Assembly: GCF_037392515.1 (NCBI RefSeq)
Contig: NC_090291.1
Coordinates: 29,374,001 to 29,438,000, forward strand
Direction: 5' to 3'
DNA from: Haliotis asinina
Lineage: Eukaryota > Mollusca > Gastropoda > Lepetellida > Haliotidae
DNA length: 64,000 nucleotides
In this document: positions 1-11,499 of the stretch, one piece after another
Position numbering within the stretch: position 1 is the stretch's first letter
Layout of the letters: each line of letters opens with the position of its first letter
Notes under the pieces: generated by a model
Told to the model about the DNA's origin: nothing
The model's input: only the letters and a program-made list of their open reading frames with translations
Database searches by the model: none
Translations under genes and position numbers: made by a program

Positions 1-3000
1 GAAGTTGATTTCTGAAGGCCTTCACGACTACCGTCTCTCCTGACCTTGGCCCAAGGCCGTTCAAGCATCCTTGGTAACACTTCTTCCGCTTGCCCTTTGC
101 AAACGATTTCCAATCAATGCCGACCCAGTAACTATGTCCGTTCGAGTCAGTAGAACAAAGAGTGTCGGTGCTCAGCTGATTGCCCATTGTCTAACGAGTA
201 GCCTGAAACAGATGATTATTAATGATTATACATCTAAAGATGACGTAATGTGTTCTAAGGTCAGTTTTAAAATTAATTAACAGTCTTGCTTTTATTGATC
301 ACAGGGATAAAGCGTAATTGGACTTGTGAAAGTGTTTGCTCGCCAAACCGACGAAACGGTTCTATACCCAACAAGTTATTAGGTGTAAATGCCCACTAAG
401 TTGCCACTGGAACGAACACAAGTGTCGAACCAATGTCATAGTACCACACTTTTCATGCATAGTACTAAACAGGCCACGTACTAAACAGGCATGTATATCA
501 TATACATGTACATGCAAATGAACAGATGGGGTCAGATTTATACTAGTGATATCATCGTTTGCATGGTCCTGTGACTGCTTGTTGTCTTGATATCCAGACG
601 TGGTTTTCCCAGCATGCATTCCGGTGTTATCTAATCTTATACGGATATGATGTTTTCCCCATTACACGCTTTGTCAAGTCAGATACTAATATACCTGTGT
701 GGTTAGCACCTCTGCATTAGCATCAGAGGCGTAACGCTGGCGACGTATACGTTCATCACGTGCCTCGTCTGTTGGCCCAGTGACCAGAGACGCGTGGAAA
801 GAATGTTAATGACTAGCCTAGTCAACTACATAAACTTAACATTGTGATCGACTACAGCAGATCTACCTGTTCCATTGTCAGGCATGTTACCTATACAACA
901 CATAGCACAGGTAGGCACACCTGTCGTCAGGTATTGAATGTGAGTTTGTTGTATCTCTCACTGAATATTCCACACTGTTTATGTTTGACAGTGAAACCGG
1001 TACAGACACTATAGTAAAACCTTGTTAATCCAGACTTACATGTCCTCCCTCATAACGTCCGGATAAAAGGGGACTTGGGTCAGAGAACAGTTTCCTAACA
1101 ATCCTTGTGACAGTAATCTCGGGGTTTTCCGATTAATTACTCCGAATTAACGACGTTTCAACTGAACTGGAAAATATGCTTCTTATGAAATATTCCAACA
1201 TAGAGTAACCTTGGTATATCACAAATTAACAATTTTGAATCGATCTAAATGCTCACATTACTAACTGAGATAGATAAAAGACGCATATTACGTCTTTGGA
1301 TGAATAAATCACCAATATGGCTGTTTGTCCTTGTCACGCCCACATTACCAAGTGACATATGACCACTGTGTATGTATGTTTACAAATACAGGCCAACACA
1401 TATGTATGTATGTCTTATCCACAAACTGCATATTGTCGTCTGATCAGACATCCGTCGAGTAACACTGGCAGTACCTTCTTGGAAGATTAATATATTGTAC
1501 CAGAAACGAGATATATGACATATTTTGTAGAACTGATTCACAGTATATATAACTCATACCGAGAAAAGAAACATTCAAAAATGAATAAAACGGAAATATA
1601 ATATAAAATATTAATAAACAGCAGTTAAAATGACTAAGTGCACGGCTGAACAGGCACAAACCAAACACGATACACACTGTCGAACACATCGGGCCTTAAT
1701 CAATAATTAATTAAAAACAGTGATATCCTACTTGGTCTGTACTAAACCTGAACTTATATAAATGTCATATAGCACTTGTATATACCCCTGTTTCGCTCGA
1801 AAACAAATACATGTTAACACAAAAAATCTCCTACCTCGGAATCAGATGGCTCATTGGCGAATTGACGACATAAGGGAAACAGCTGAGTATTTTCGACTGA
1901 CCAGATGTGCATTACGTCCACTTAGTTACTCCCGATATTAATGTGCAAGGGTATTTCCCCTTCTGACCACGGCTGACCGGTCAGTATCAATAGATCACTG
2001 CAAGCTCATTGGTCAGTGAAAGGGCACCTGGCACGCCAGCACGTGCTTATGACCGTTTGCTATTGATTTCAACGGTATCTTTGTTATTACAGTCCAGAGA
2101 TTATTCTAACGGTTCCGCGGATCAACCCATGGGGATTAGATTTCCTTATTTGGGCTTGGCCTTGGTTACTATTGTGAACTCGTTGTGAAAACATGTAACT
2201 GATCTTCTGTTCCATTCATCCTCCTCAGCATTGTACTATTCTCATTGGTGGATTTAACGTGTCGGTACAAGTCGAGGTGGATAAATATCTTTACAATAAA
2301 GCAGTTTCATTAAATGTTTAATTTTTGTTTGATTTCTTTATCTTCTTCACATTTTCGCGTTGATGTAATACATTCCAAAATGATATGTTGGTTTTGAAAT
2401 AATTTACTAATTTCTAAATGCCCTCCAAAGACGTCACTAATTTGTATGATTTCACCTACCCAGAACCAGCTCGCGAGTTAAAGACGTTTCAACAGACATT
2501 GTTAAAACGCTGATGTAAACACAAATTTGAAATTATTCAAAAACAATAATTATCGAAAACCACTGATTTACAGATTTCATATAGCCAATTAAGGTTAGAC
2601 TGTAGACATGGTACAATAAGAAAGTTGCTTTTATTCTACAACTGCTTTCTAAGGAGAAGTATGCTGTAGGATGAATCTGGGATTGAGATTGGTATCAAAC
2701 AAACATCGAATCACAATGGCTGTGGCTCGTTCCCCTCCCAGTCACTAGAACACAAGTACGTGTTGTGTTAAATGGACACAGCCTCATAAAACAACAGTTA
2801 TGCTTGGTCTAGAGGTCAGGAACAGTACCACAGAGTTAGATACACGTTAAAAGTGTATAGCGAGATCGTTATCTGGGCCACATTCTGACCTGTCACATCA
2901 CAGCGTAGGTCTTACCTTGCTTAATCCTTCCAAGAATATTAATCCAGTTACGTTACTTGTCCGTATTACACGAGTTCGTGTTGCGGGTTGCCGATTACGT

Positions 3001-3850
3001 ATTGATATGTGGAGTTTCTGTGCATGGAATGCACTTCGGACCATTTATACTGTCTGTCATGTCTTGCTTCAGTGACGCCATGTGTGTATCTATTTTAAGA
3101 TGTGATGGTCACGTGGTACCTTTACCCTACTCCCATTGGATTGTTTGCTTTCCGGCCGATCTAAACATAGCAACTGACAGGTACTTGTTGAATGACGGTG
3201 ATGACAGATTATAACTCCACAGCTCTGGAAAATCCCAACAAGTTTCCAACTTCCACGGCTAGCCAGGTGGATGTCTGTCTAAATGAGATAAGGTGTATTA
3301 ATAGGAGACGTTCAAAACACCCTCTTGCGAAATGAATACCGCTGCTTTGACAGGTCTGGGTGTACTTTACCCATGCATGTTCTATTCTCGTCCAGTCCTT
3401 TTTAAATTATCAACAGGTTAATAGATTTTTAGTCCAACATGCCATTTGATATGAATAAAGACATACACAAGTACAATGCACGCACATAGGAGATATCGCA
3501 TACAATAAGGCGTCAATCATATTGGGAAACGATTGACGTACGAACTGATTTGAGTTACGACATAATCTATTGACTAATATAAAGGAGTATTTTTTAACAC
3601 CGAGAAACTCTCACCGTTCTGTTATTGGAGTGTAGCTTTAAAGTACTTCTTGAGTTCACTTTAAGAAAGTCATATCTAAGAAAGTGATTTGATATGTATT
3701 TGGAATCATATCAGAGGTGAATGTCAAAATTGAAACAGAGATGGGATTGCGCGTGGATGGTAGTTATTGCATGTAGCTTAAATGTGAAAATTGAGGGATG
3801 CTGGGTTCAAACTGGTAAACAGAGGTGGAATTGAAAGATTGGTTGTTTGT
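1..3850. other. Intergenic stretch without a recognised gene
   Basis: I see no exon with convincing splice sites or a recognisable protein family here. Open frames are all under 90 codons and show no domain. Base composition is AT-rich with scattered simple runs. A stretch near 1010-1180 resembles a decayed dispersed repeat, but I cannot name it. Confidence 0.5.
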
Positions 3851-3859
3851 TTGGCTTGT

Positions 3860-4065
3860 TGTTTAGCGGCGCACTCAGCTATATTTCAGCTATAAGGCTG
3901 CGGTTTGTAAATACTGGAGTCTGGATCAGACAATCCAGTGATCAACGACATGGGCATCGATTTGGGAAATTAGGATACGATAACATGTGTCAACCAAGTC
4001 AGCCAGAATGACCACCCAGTCAAGTTAATCGCCACCTACGACAAGCATGGGTTACTGAAGAGCAA
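3860..4065 (+). repeat. SINE-like dispersed repeat, CAGACAATCCAGTGATCA family
   Basis: This copy shows the family landmarks in order: CGCACTCAGC, a CAGCTATA block, GGTTTGTAAATA, CAGACAATCCAGTGATCAAC, CATGTGTCAACCAAGTCAG and AAGCATGGGTTACTGAAG. The same order recurs on both strands about fifteen times in the window, which defines it as a dispersed element of about 200 bp. Confidence 0.85.
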
Positions 4066-4799
4066 TTTTAAATCACATCTTTTTCCATGACAAGGGATAA
4101 ATGCTTCATTGTTAAAACGGTCAAAGATCCTTTTAGTAATGTAACTTGTCATTTAATTATTGAATTTTTAAAGGAACACACGTTTTTGTAACTAGAATAG
4201 TGTTTTATTATTCGGATTTGAGATTATCAACTGAGATTGTTAGTGGCTGTATTCTCAAAGGGGATTAAAGTACTGTAAAATATTGCCCTCCTGCGAGAAT
4301 ACGTTTCAAAACCTTCAAAGTATGCATTTCAACATACAGTTTTTTTTTAATGTAGCATTTGTGTGATTTTAAGCTATTTCTCAACTTTCCTGCAATCGCT
4401 AGCGGGTGAAGAAATGGTAAAACTCTAGCTGGGGGTCTATGCAGGTAGCAAAGGTACTGTTAGTCACCGTGAGCCCTAGTATGGTGACCTACCTGCGGTT
4501 GCTCCCAATCTACACCCCGTTTTGTATTTGTATTGTCCTAATTTGATTTACAGATAGATACAGATGTTATTTTTTTTGCGTCAGTGATAATTTAGTTGTC
4601 TTACTATCCTTCGTTGACATTTTTATATTATTATTTATCTGTAACACGATCTACTCACGAAATGATTGAAATATTGCCAAAGTAACTTTAAATTTGAATT
4701 CACTCATTCGCTTAAATCGGATCTTTACGGATGTGGAATTAACAGAGAAGGCTTTACCGAGACGGGTTTTGCAGGTCGCTTTTACGAACATTCCAGTCA

Positions 4800-4889
4800 T
4801 TCCAGTGTTGCCCATAACTGGTGTACCCCGTCGTGATATTGCTGGAATATTGCTAAAAGCGGCGTAAAACCATACTCACTCACTCAGTT
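4800..4889 (+). repeat. 3' part of tRNA-derived SINE
   Basis: It carries the family 3' half: CGTGATATTGCTGGAATATT, an AAAGCGGCGTAAAAC block and a CTCACTCACTCA tail. The tRNA-like head is missing or unrecognisable, so this looks 5'-truncated. Confidence 0.75.
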
Positions 4890-4944
4890 CATGCATAGTT
4901 TGACACTAAGGGTATGAAGTCGCATGCAGATATAATGGTTTCCC

Positions 4945-5165
4945 TGACTGTGATCTTTAGTTTAAGTTTGCATACGGATATACTCCAGCAGAATGACAGA
5001 GGACTGTAAATATTCCAGACTAGACCAGATAATCCCGTGACTTACATCATGAGCATCGTTCCACGAAACAGTATGGAATGACACGAATCAACCTAAGCCA
5101 TCGAGAATGGTCACTCGTTTCAAGTAAGTCGCCTCTTCCGGCAAGCATGTTTGGCAAAATCCCAG
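4945..5165 (+). repeat. Diverged SINE-like repeat, CAGACAATCC family
   Basis: Weak but ordered matches to the family remain: GGACTGTAAATATTCCAGAC, CATGAGCATCG and GGCAAGCATG. This is one of the oldest-looking copies in the window. Confidence 0.55.
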
Positions 5166-6239
5166 TTCCAACTGAGATCTATTCCGGGTCCCTAAGATCG
5201 TAATCTGCTTCTGTAAGTAGATCGACAGACTTGCAACCCGATTATAGTTTATGAAAATCTCGGTAAAACATATTTCTTTTTATGTTGAGTGGTAAGATAT
5301 ATTTATGCAAGAAAAAAATCGTTTAAATAATAATTAAATCATTTAAGGAATATCAGTCTCTTAACTGCCGAAATATTGATTGTTTTCGCGACATCGGACA
5401 AAACCATGAAAGGCAACCTTGATGTGTAAGTAAACAAGACCGGCAGCATGACGAGTGACGTTCCTTTCCGTCACTTACATACACGGTTTTTATTTACTGA
5501 CCAACAACCAGTTCCTGTGGTGCCCGGCCGTAGATTATGGCGGATCCTATGAATATATTTCACCAGTGTTTCGTCATGTTGTGGGTGTCTTCATTCATCC
5601 ATTTGTTTCCTCTACACTCAAGTACTATAAGGAGGAACTGGAGGAACGAAGTGGGGAAACCCGCACAAGTCCTCAACTGTAGCCTACTTTTACAATTAAT
5701 GTACTTAATCCACGCAAATAACTGTTACTGGTCTTTCATCAGATACTACACCATCAAGCGTTATAATTTATAGCGTTTCATACGTGGGTCCCGTCAAGGG
5801 GGCGCACCTTCTACTTGAAGCATTGTTATCAGTCGTAAACAAATGCTTGAAGCATCATTTGCTTATTTTCAACAATAAATGAAAACAAAGTCATTTGTGT
5901 AATGTTTGATCTGAAAACACACGATTTCCTGATTTGCATTCATCTAACGTGTTCTTTCGGTCTAAATCTTTAAGATCACCGCATGTGCACCCAATTACCC
6001 CCAGTAACGCCTTCCCTATTGATCACTGGATTGTCTGTTCTAGATTTCATCATTAACAGACCGCCACCATTTACCGGAATACTGCTAAGTGCGGCAATAA
6101 ACAAGAAAGAAACCAAATCTTCCCTTACCAAACCCGTGACCATACCTTTACCCCACTCCTACCCCAACCCATTTTTGTGTTCTTGCCACTTTTGAGAAGA
6201 TAGGAAAATGTAATACATCATGTTGACCCCGAAGGTCCC

Positions 6240-6440
6240 GCGGTAGAATAGGCCTTCAGCAACCCATGCTTGCCATAAAAGGCGACTAACGGGATCGGGT
6301 GGTCATCGGTCCCAATTGAGCAGATCGATGCTCATGTTGTTGATCACTGGATTATATGGTCCAGACTCGATTATTTACAGATCCACCACATAGGTGAAAT
6401 ATTGCTGAGTGCAGCGTAAAACTAAACTCCCTCACTCACC
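6240..6440 (-). repeat. SINE-like dispersed repeat, CAGACAATCC family
   Basis: On the plus strand it reads as the reverse complement of the family: CTTCAGCAACCCATGCTTG, GATCACTGGATTATATGGTC, GATTATTTACAGA and GTGCAGCGTAAAACTAAAC. It is close to full length. Confidence 0.8.
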
Positions 6441-6447
6441 AAAACAT

Positions 6448-7167
6448 TGACTTGCTTCGCGCCTGAACAGGTAATATCACTCAGTGAGTGAATCTGATGT
6501 AACATTATTTCAGGTATACCAGGGCATGTGAGCTTATTTGGAAGGGAAGCCCGACATGAGACGTTTCCAACTTTAGTGATGACAAACCCAGAAACACTGC
6601 ATCTTGGAGCACTGCCGATAAACCAACTGTCAAGAGTTGTGTCCCTTTTAGTTGAGAACGGATCTGCTAATCGTGGATGGCCCTAGTGAAAACGCTCTTC
6701 CCTATGAGGACCAGCAGTCACTGATCACCAAAGCAGTAATATACTGAGAGAAATAAATTCAGGATCACAGGACAATTCAGATGCTTGTTGCTAAAAAGGT
6801 TGGGTAAGGCCTCAATACTGTCTACGTATAAAGCTTTGCAACCTCTCGGGCTGACAGAAAATAAAACTGACTTGCGTCGCGTCTGAACAGGTAATATCAC
6901 TCATTATTTCAGGTATACCAGGGTATGTGAGCTTATTTGACAGGGAAGCTCGACATGAGGCGTTTCCAACTTTGGTGATGACAAACCCAGAAACACTGCA
7001 TGATGGAGCACCAGCTGTCAAGAGTTGTGTCCCCTTTAGTCGAGAACGGATCTGCTAATCGTGGATGGCCCCAGTGAATACTCTCTCCCCTGTGAGGACC
7101 CGCAGACATCAAAGCAGTAATATACTGAGAAAAACAAATACAGGATCACTGGACAGTTCAAGTGTTC
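6448..7167. repeat. Direct duplication of an unidentified ~300-bp unit
   Basis: Copies at about 6448-6786 and 6868-7167 share long nearly identical blocks, for example TATACCAGGG, GATGACAAACCCAGAAACAC, AACGGATCTGCTAATCGTGG and AGCAGTAATATACTGAGA. Copy 1 has small insertions relative to copy 2. I do not recognise the unit as a known element and it has no convincing long open frame. Confidence 0.8.
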
Positions 7168-7524
7168 CTTAATATTTTCCTCTTTTCATTCATCACCAGC
7201 TTAAGAATAGCGATGTAAAGGAGGAAATCAGGTATGGGGGAGCCCCCTTATTTGTTTCCCTCAGTATATGTCACAACCTAGCCACTTTACTTTGTTCTGA
7301 GAGATTTCTATAAAACGTTTTATAGAGATATCACATTGTGATGTTTCTGACATACACAACGGTATTAGTACCTATGCACGCACTGTTTCTATGTGAAACA
7401 CTGTAAAACTGCTCCTCGTAGGACCTTTTTAATTCACAATCCGCAATCCAAATACTTGCGCATATAACATATAGCTTCATTTTAGCCTACCACATCCTGT
7501 ATGTTAAGAATGAGGCAGTTTATT

Positions 7525-7702
7525 TAGTTTTACGCCGCACTCAGCAATATTCCAGCTATATGGCGGCGGTCTGTAAATAATTGAGACTGGATCAGACAAT
7601 CCAGTGATCAGCAACATGAACATCGATCTGCGCAATTGGGAAAAGATGATATGTGTCAACCAAGTGAGCGAGCCTGACCACCCTATCCCGTTAGTCGCCT
7701 GT
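7525..7702 (+). repeat. SINE-like dispersed repeat, CAGACAATCC family
   Basis: Well-preserved copy: TTTTACGCCGCACTCAGCAA, ATATGGCGGCGGTCTGTAAA, CAGACAATCCAGTGATCAGC and CGATCTGCGCAATTGGGAAA. It is cut off in the CCCGTTAGTCGCC region before the usual 3' end. Confidence 0.85.
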
Positions 7703-8339
7703 TACCAGTATGTTAAGACACACACTTCTGTTAAAAACGACTTGGAATCCTCATTCAAACTTCAAGCTTGAGAAAGGTAAACGAATCTATAAGAAACGCC
7801 AAGTTTGATGACTGCGTTAGAACATACGTCCGGGTTGACAAGGGTGTAAGAGTCTACGTTAAATGTAAGTTTGATAACACAAAAAGTACTTTTCTTAATC
7901 AAATAAACCAGAAGCTGCCATCAATAAAGTTGCATGTTTCCAAATTTACTCCTTTCTGGAATGGCAGTCCCCGAGTTCAATGATGGTGCTAGCCTAATAT
8001 GCTCCCACTTTGATTTCTTACAGAACTTATAATGAGTGAATAAGCAACTGACTTTATTGAAACAAATTAACTTCATTAAATTCATTAACTTGAGGATTGA
8101 GTTTGGACAGAAAACATTTTAGTGTATCCGTAGATAGACTTAAGCATATCCGACCACTAGACCATGTAGTTACAGATGTTCGCCTTATAAGCCCCAGTGA
8201 GTTGAGCTAATTTGTAAGAGTGTGTTAATACGTTATCGATGAGGGGTACTCATTACAAACTGCACCACAAACGTAATAAAGTATAACCCCTGGGTATGGT
8301 CAGCATGGTTTTGTCCCGTGGGTACAGGCAGGCCTGAGC

Positions 8340-8480
8340 TGAATTAGATGTTCTAATTAGCAAGGGGCGGACTGATATAACGATGTGCAGTATTGATTAG
8401 ATTATATCTAATTAGAACGACTTCGTGACTAGTAGTTACGCATGACGCTGATAGGATGCGCATGCAACTACTGATTTCAT
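8340..8480. repeat. Imperfect inverted repeat
   Basis: GTTCTAATTAG near 8350 is answered by CTAATTAGAAC near 8411, and GTAGTTACGCATG near 8431 by CATGCAACTAC near 8461. It may be a small foldback element or chance in AT-rich DNA. Confidence 0.35.
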
Positions 8481-8515
8481 TTGTGTCGCTATCTTTTCTA
8501 ATATTTTCATTTTCG

Positions 8516-8660
8516 TCGGGTTTTTGGGTGGTTGTATTTGTTTTGTTTTTTGTTGTTGTTTTTGTGTGTTTGTTTGTTTTGATTTGTTTGTTTGCTTGTT
8601 TTTGTTTTTTTATCTTTTGGGGTTTCTTTGTTTAGGGGTTTGGTTTTTTGCTAATTTAAT
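8516..8660. repeat. T/G-rich low-complexity tract
   Basis: The top strand is almost only T and G (TTTGTTTG-type runs). No gene is visible in the surrounding 8.0-9.5 kb. Confidence 0.8.
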
Positions 8661-9499
8661 TTGAATAGACGTTTTGATAAAGTATTAATTCTCAAAATGT
8701 CAAAGGCACCATACTTCACAAAATAACCTTTTCATAAACACACATACAGACATGTATTTTTTAAAAGCATACATGCATTGCAATCTAACAAGGCAGTGTG
8801 AATAACTTTCATACTTTGGTCCATAAAATCTGGGATCTCTATCAAATCACGTATCGGCATAGTATTGTTTTAATTCATTGAATATGTTAATATTGTTGAT
8901 ATCCTGTTCTGACATAGTATTCATAGTATTCAAGTATTCATACATCGCCATAAAACAAGGAAATGTATGTGCATGTTTAAGTGAAGTACACAAGCAAATA
9001 GAAAGGAAAACTTCCGACATTCAGTACTGTAAATGAAGCCAGAGCACATGAATAGCTGTAGGACATAGGAGTGTCATTTTGAAATGACAATGTGTGTAAG
9101 ATTACAGGATGTTGTGAAATAAACCACGATACTCAAATGACATCAATGAATACACGCTGGAAGTATTTATGTAAATATTTGACCCAAACACCTCTCCACA
9201 TTCAGTTCAGATAAAACCGGATATACGGGTGGCCCACAAAACTTCCAGCGACATATCAATATCTATATCTCTATATATATGTCCACATATAATATCTATC
9301 TGTATCAGTGGAAATAAACACTCACTCCACGTGCCCTGCTTGTATTAAGTATTTGATATGATGAATATGTGGATATATCATATCTTATCGATAGATAATG
9401 GAAAATAGATAAACAGTAGATGGGTATCGACAGTTCGCCAACTACCCCTTACATATTGATTTTGATTACATATATATCTGAGTTAGTCTTCTTAGAGTG

Positions 9500-9750
9500 T
9501 GAGGCCCATTTCTGGCGTCCTCCGTCGTGATATTGCTGAAATGCTGCTGAAAGCTGCGTATAACTTCACTCACCCACTCACCCACTCACCCACTCACCTA
9601 TTCACTTGCCTCTTACTCACGAGCCTGGCAGTGTGCAAAGAAAATGTCTAGTGTACCTCGTCTGAATTTTGCTGAAAACGGCATTAAACTCCACTCCCTC
9701 CCTCACTCACCCACTCATTCATTCAATCCATTCAATCATTCAGCCACGTG
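9500..9750 (+). repeat. Two 3' fragments of tRNA-derived SINE with CACTCACC tails
   Basis: GAGGCCCATTTCTGGCGTCC and CGTGATATTGCTGAAATG at 9500-9540 lead into a (CTCACCCA)n tail. A second decayed 3' end with CATTAAACTCCACTCCCTC follows at about 9660-9725. Both lack the tRNA-like head. Confidence 0.65.
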
Positions 9751-10074
9751 TATGAATAGGTGGTATTTCCTGAATTCGTTAAGATAGCCCCCGCTTGCTG
9801 TTACATATTAAAAAATATGTAGGGATGAATTTGCATGGCTACTGTCTGCTGTTGTCATTGTCACTCGACTTATACATACGGACTGTACCACAGTCTTGCA
9901 TGACGGATGCAGGGAGAGGGTGAAGGGGTGGTCACAGCCCCTTTTGTCCTGCAAGTACATTAAATGTCCAATAAAACCGGGTGAAACTTAAGCGTGCAAC
10001 CCGACACCCTCAAATCAAAAGTACACGTTCGCCAATTAGCTCATCAAATTATCAAGAACAGAAGTGGTTGTAAG

Positions 10075-10118
10075 ACTGATACCAGACTGATACCAGACTG
10101 ATACCAGACTGATATAAG
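10075..10118. repeat. Short tandem repeat, 12-bp unit
   Basis: The unit AGACTGATACC repeats about four times with little variation. Confidence 0.7.
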
Positions 10119-10167
10119 CCGATAATATCCAAAACAGGTACAGAAAGACATTCTCATCAGCTTGTCG

Positions 10168-10322
10168 AAGTGAGTGAGTGCCTATAGTCTTACGCCGCTT
10201 TTAGTTATATCACTGCGGGGAACAAAATGAATGGGATTCACACCTTGTGCCCGTGTGGGAATCGAACACCGATCTTCGACATGATGAGCGAACGAACGCT
10301 TTAACCGCTACCCCACTGACGT
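10168..10322 (-). repeat. tRNA-derived SINE
   Basis: Read on the minus strand it has the tRNA-like head ending at 10322 (GTTAAAGCGTTCG), the B-box region around GGTTCGATTCC in decayed form, and the GCGGCGTAAGACTATAGGCA end near 10170-10200. Confidence 0.75.
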
Positions 10323-11045
10323 TGATCAACCTCATAATTATAAATGCAATTTCATACGCTTTAATTTCTGTATTATTTCAGTTAAAAACATCAAAACTAT
10401 TTAATATTCATCCTTCCGTGTATCAGCTATACAGAAATGTTAGTTGGCTAAAAAAAATAGTAAAACTTCTCCATTCAGTTACGTGTAAATTCTAATCTGT
10501 GGCGGGTTGCATTACAGACAGTGCTTGACGGAATGGAAAATAATCTGGCCTAGGGATTGTGAGATAAACTAATGAGATATCTAAATATTGTGGATACCTT
10601 TGTGGCTAATGTGTTGTGTACACTAAGAGTCTCCAGTCAGTCCAAAGTGCGTGAGCCCTGTCCATTCTCAACCGGAAGTTTGTCGTAATCAACTACCATT
10701 TCCTCTATAGACAGTCGATCCCGGTAGAGAATGAGTAGGATTTTGATATTTCCAAGTAGTAAATATTTATTAAATCGACCTGAGCTGAATAAGCGGAATG
10801 GCCGTGGATTATAAGCCCTGTTTGGTCAAACGATATTTTCCTTACATTTGTATTTCTTGACATGTCTTTAGGCTCGAATCGGCAAACCCGAGAAATCGAC
10901 CATACAATCAACTGAATTCAATTGACATATTTTGCATTTTTAGGCTAAATTAGGTGATGTAGCCGCTGTATCAAGATTTTAGCTTCTGTCAAAGCATACA
11001 TACTGAGATACCCTTTTCACCAAATGTTTGGTTAGGTATGATAAA

Positions 11046-11172
11046 GGGGCGGTGTGGTAGCCTAGTGGTTAAAGCGTTCGCTCGTCACGCCTAAGAACCG
11101 GCTTCAGTTCCCCACGTGGGTACAATGAGTGAAATCCATTTATATGGTTTCCACCTGGAATATTGCAAACAA
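11046..11172 (+). repeat. tRNA-derived SINE with intact head
   Basis: It starts with GGGCGGTGTGGTAGCCTAGT, which matches a Pol III A box, followed by a GGTTAAAGCGTTCGCTCGTC block. The 3' half decays after CACCTGGAATATTGC. Confidence 0.8.
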
Positions 11173-11269
11173 TGGCCAATACCCATACCATACCCAATCG
11201 CTCACGTGAGTTAACAAACACCAATGGCTTCTCTAATTGTATCATGGTGTGTTTTCGACTCTTGAAGAT

Positions 11270-11490
11270 CCGGGTCAGAATTGATCTTCAGTAACCCATG
11301 TTTATCTAAGAGGCGACTAACGGGATCGAGTGCTCAGGCTCGCTGACTTGGAAGGCAAATGTCATCGTATCCTAGATGTGTAGATCGATGATCATGCTGT
11401 TGATCACCGGAATGTCTGGTCCAGAATCGAATATTTACAGACTGTCGCCATTTAGCTGTAATATTGTTGAGTGTGGCATTAACCAACTAA
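11270..11490 (-). repeat. SINE-like dispersed repeat, CAGACAATCC family
   Basis: The reverse-complement family landmarks are present: CTTCAGTAACCCATG, GCGACTAACGGGATCGAG, GATCACCGGAATGTCTGGTC and ATTTACAGACTGTCGCC. Confidence 0.8.
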
Positions 11491-11499
11491 CAATGATGA

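Noticed and set aside
5455-5773. Two overlapping plus-strand frames
   Set aside because: No domain, and ordinary for chance frames of this length in this composition.
11046-11120. Functional tRNA gene
   Set aside because: A and B boxes are present but the stem pairing is poor, and the same head recurs on many SINE copies with the same downstream tail.
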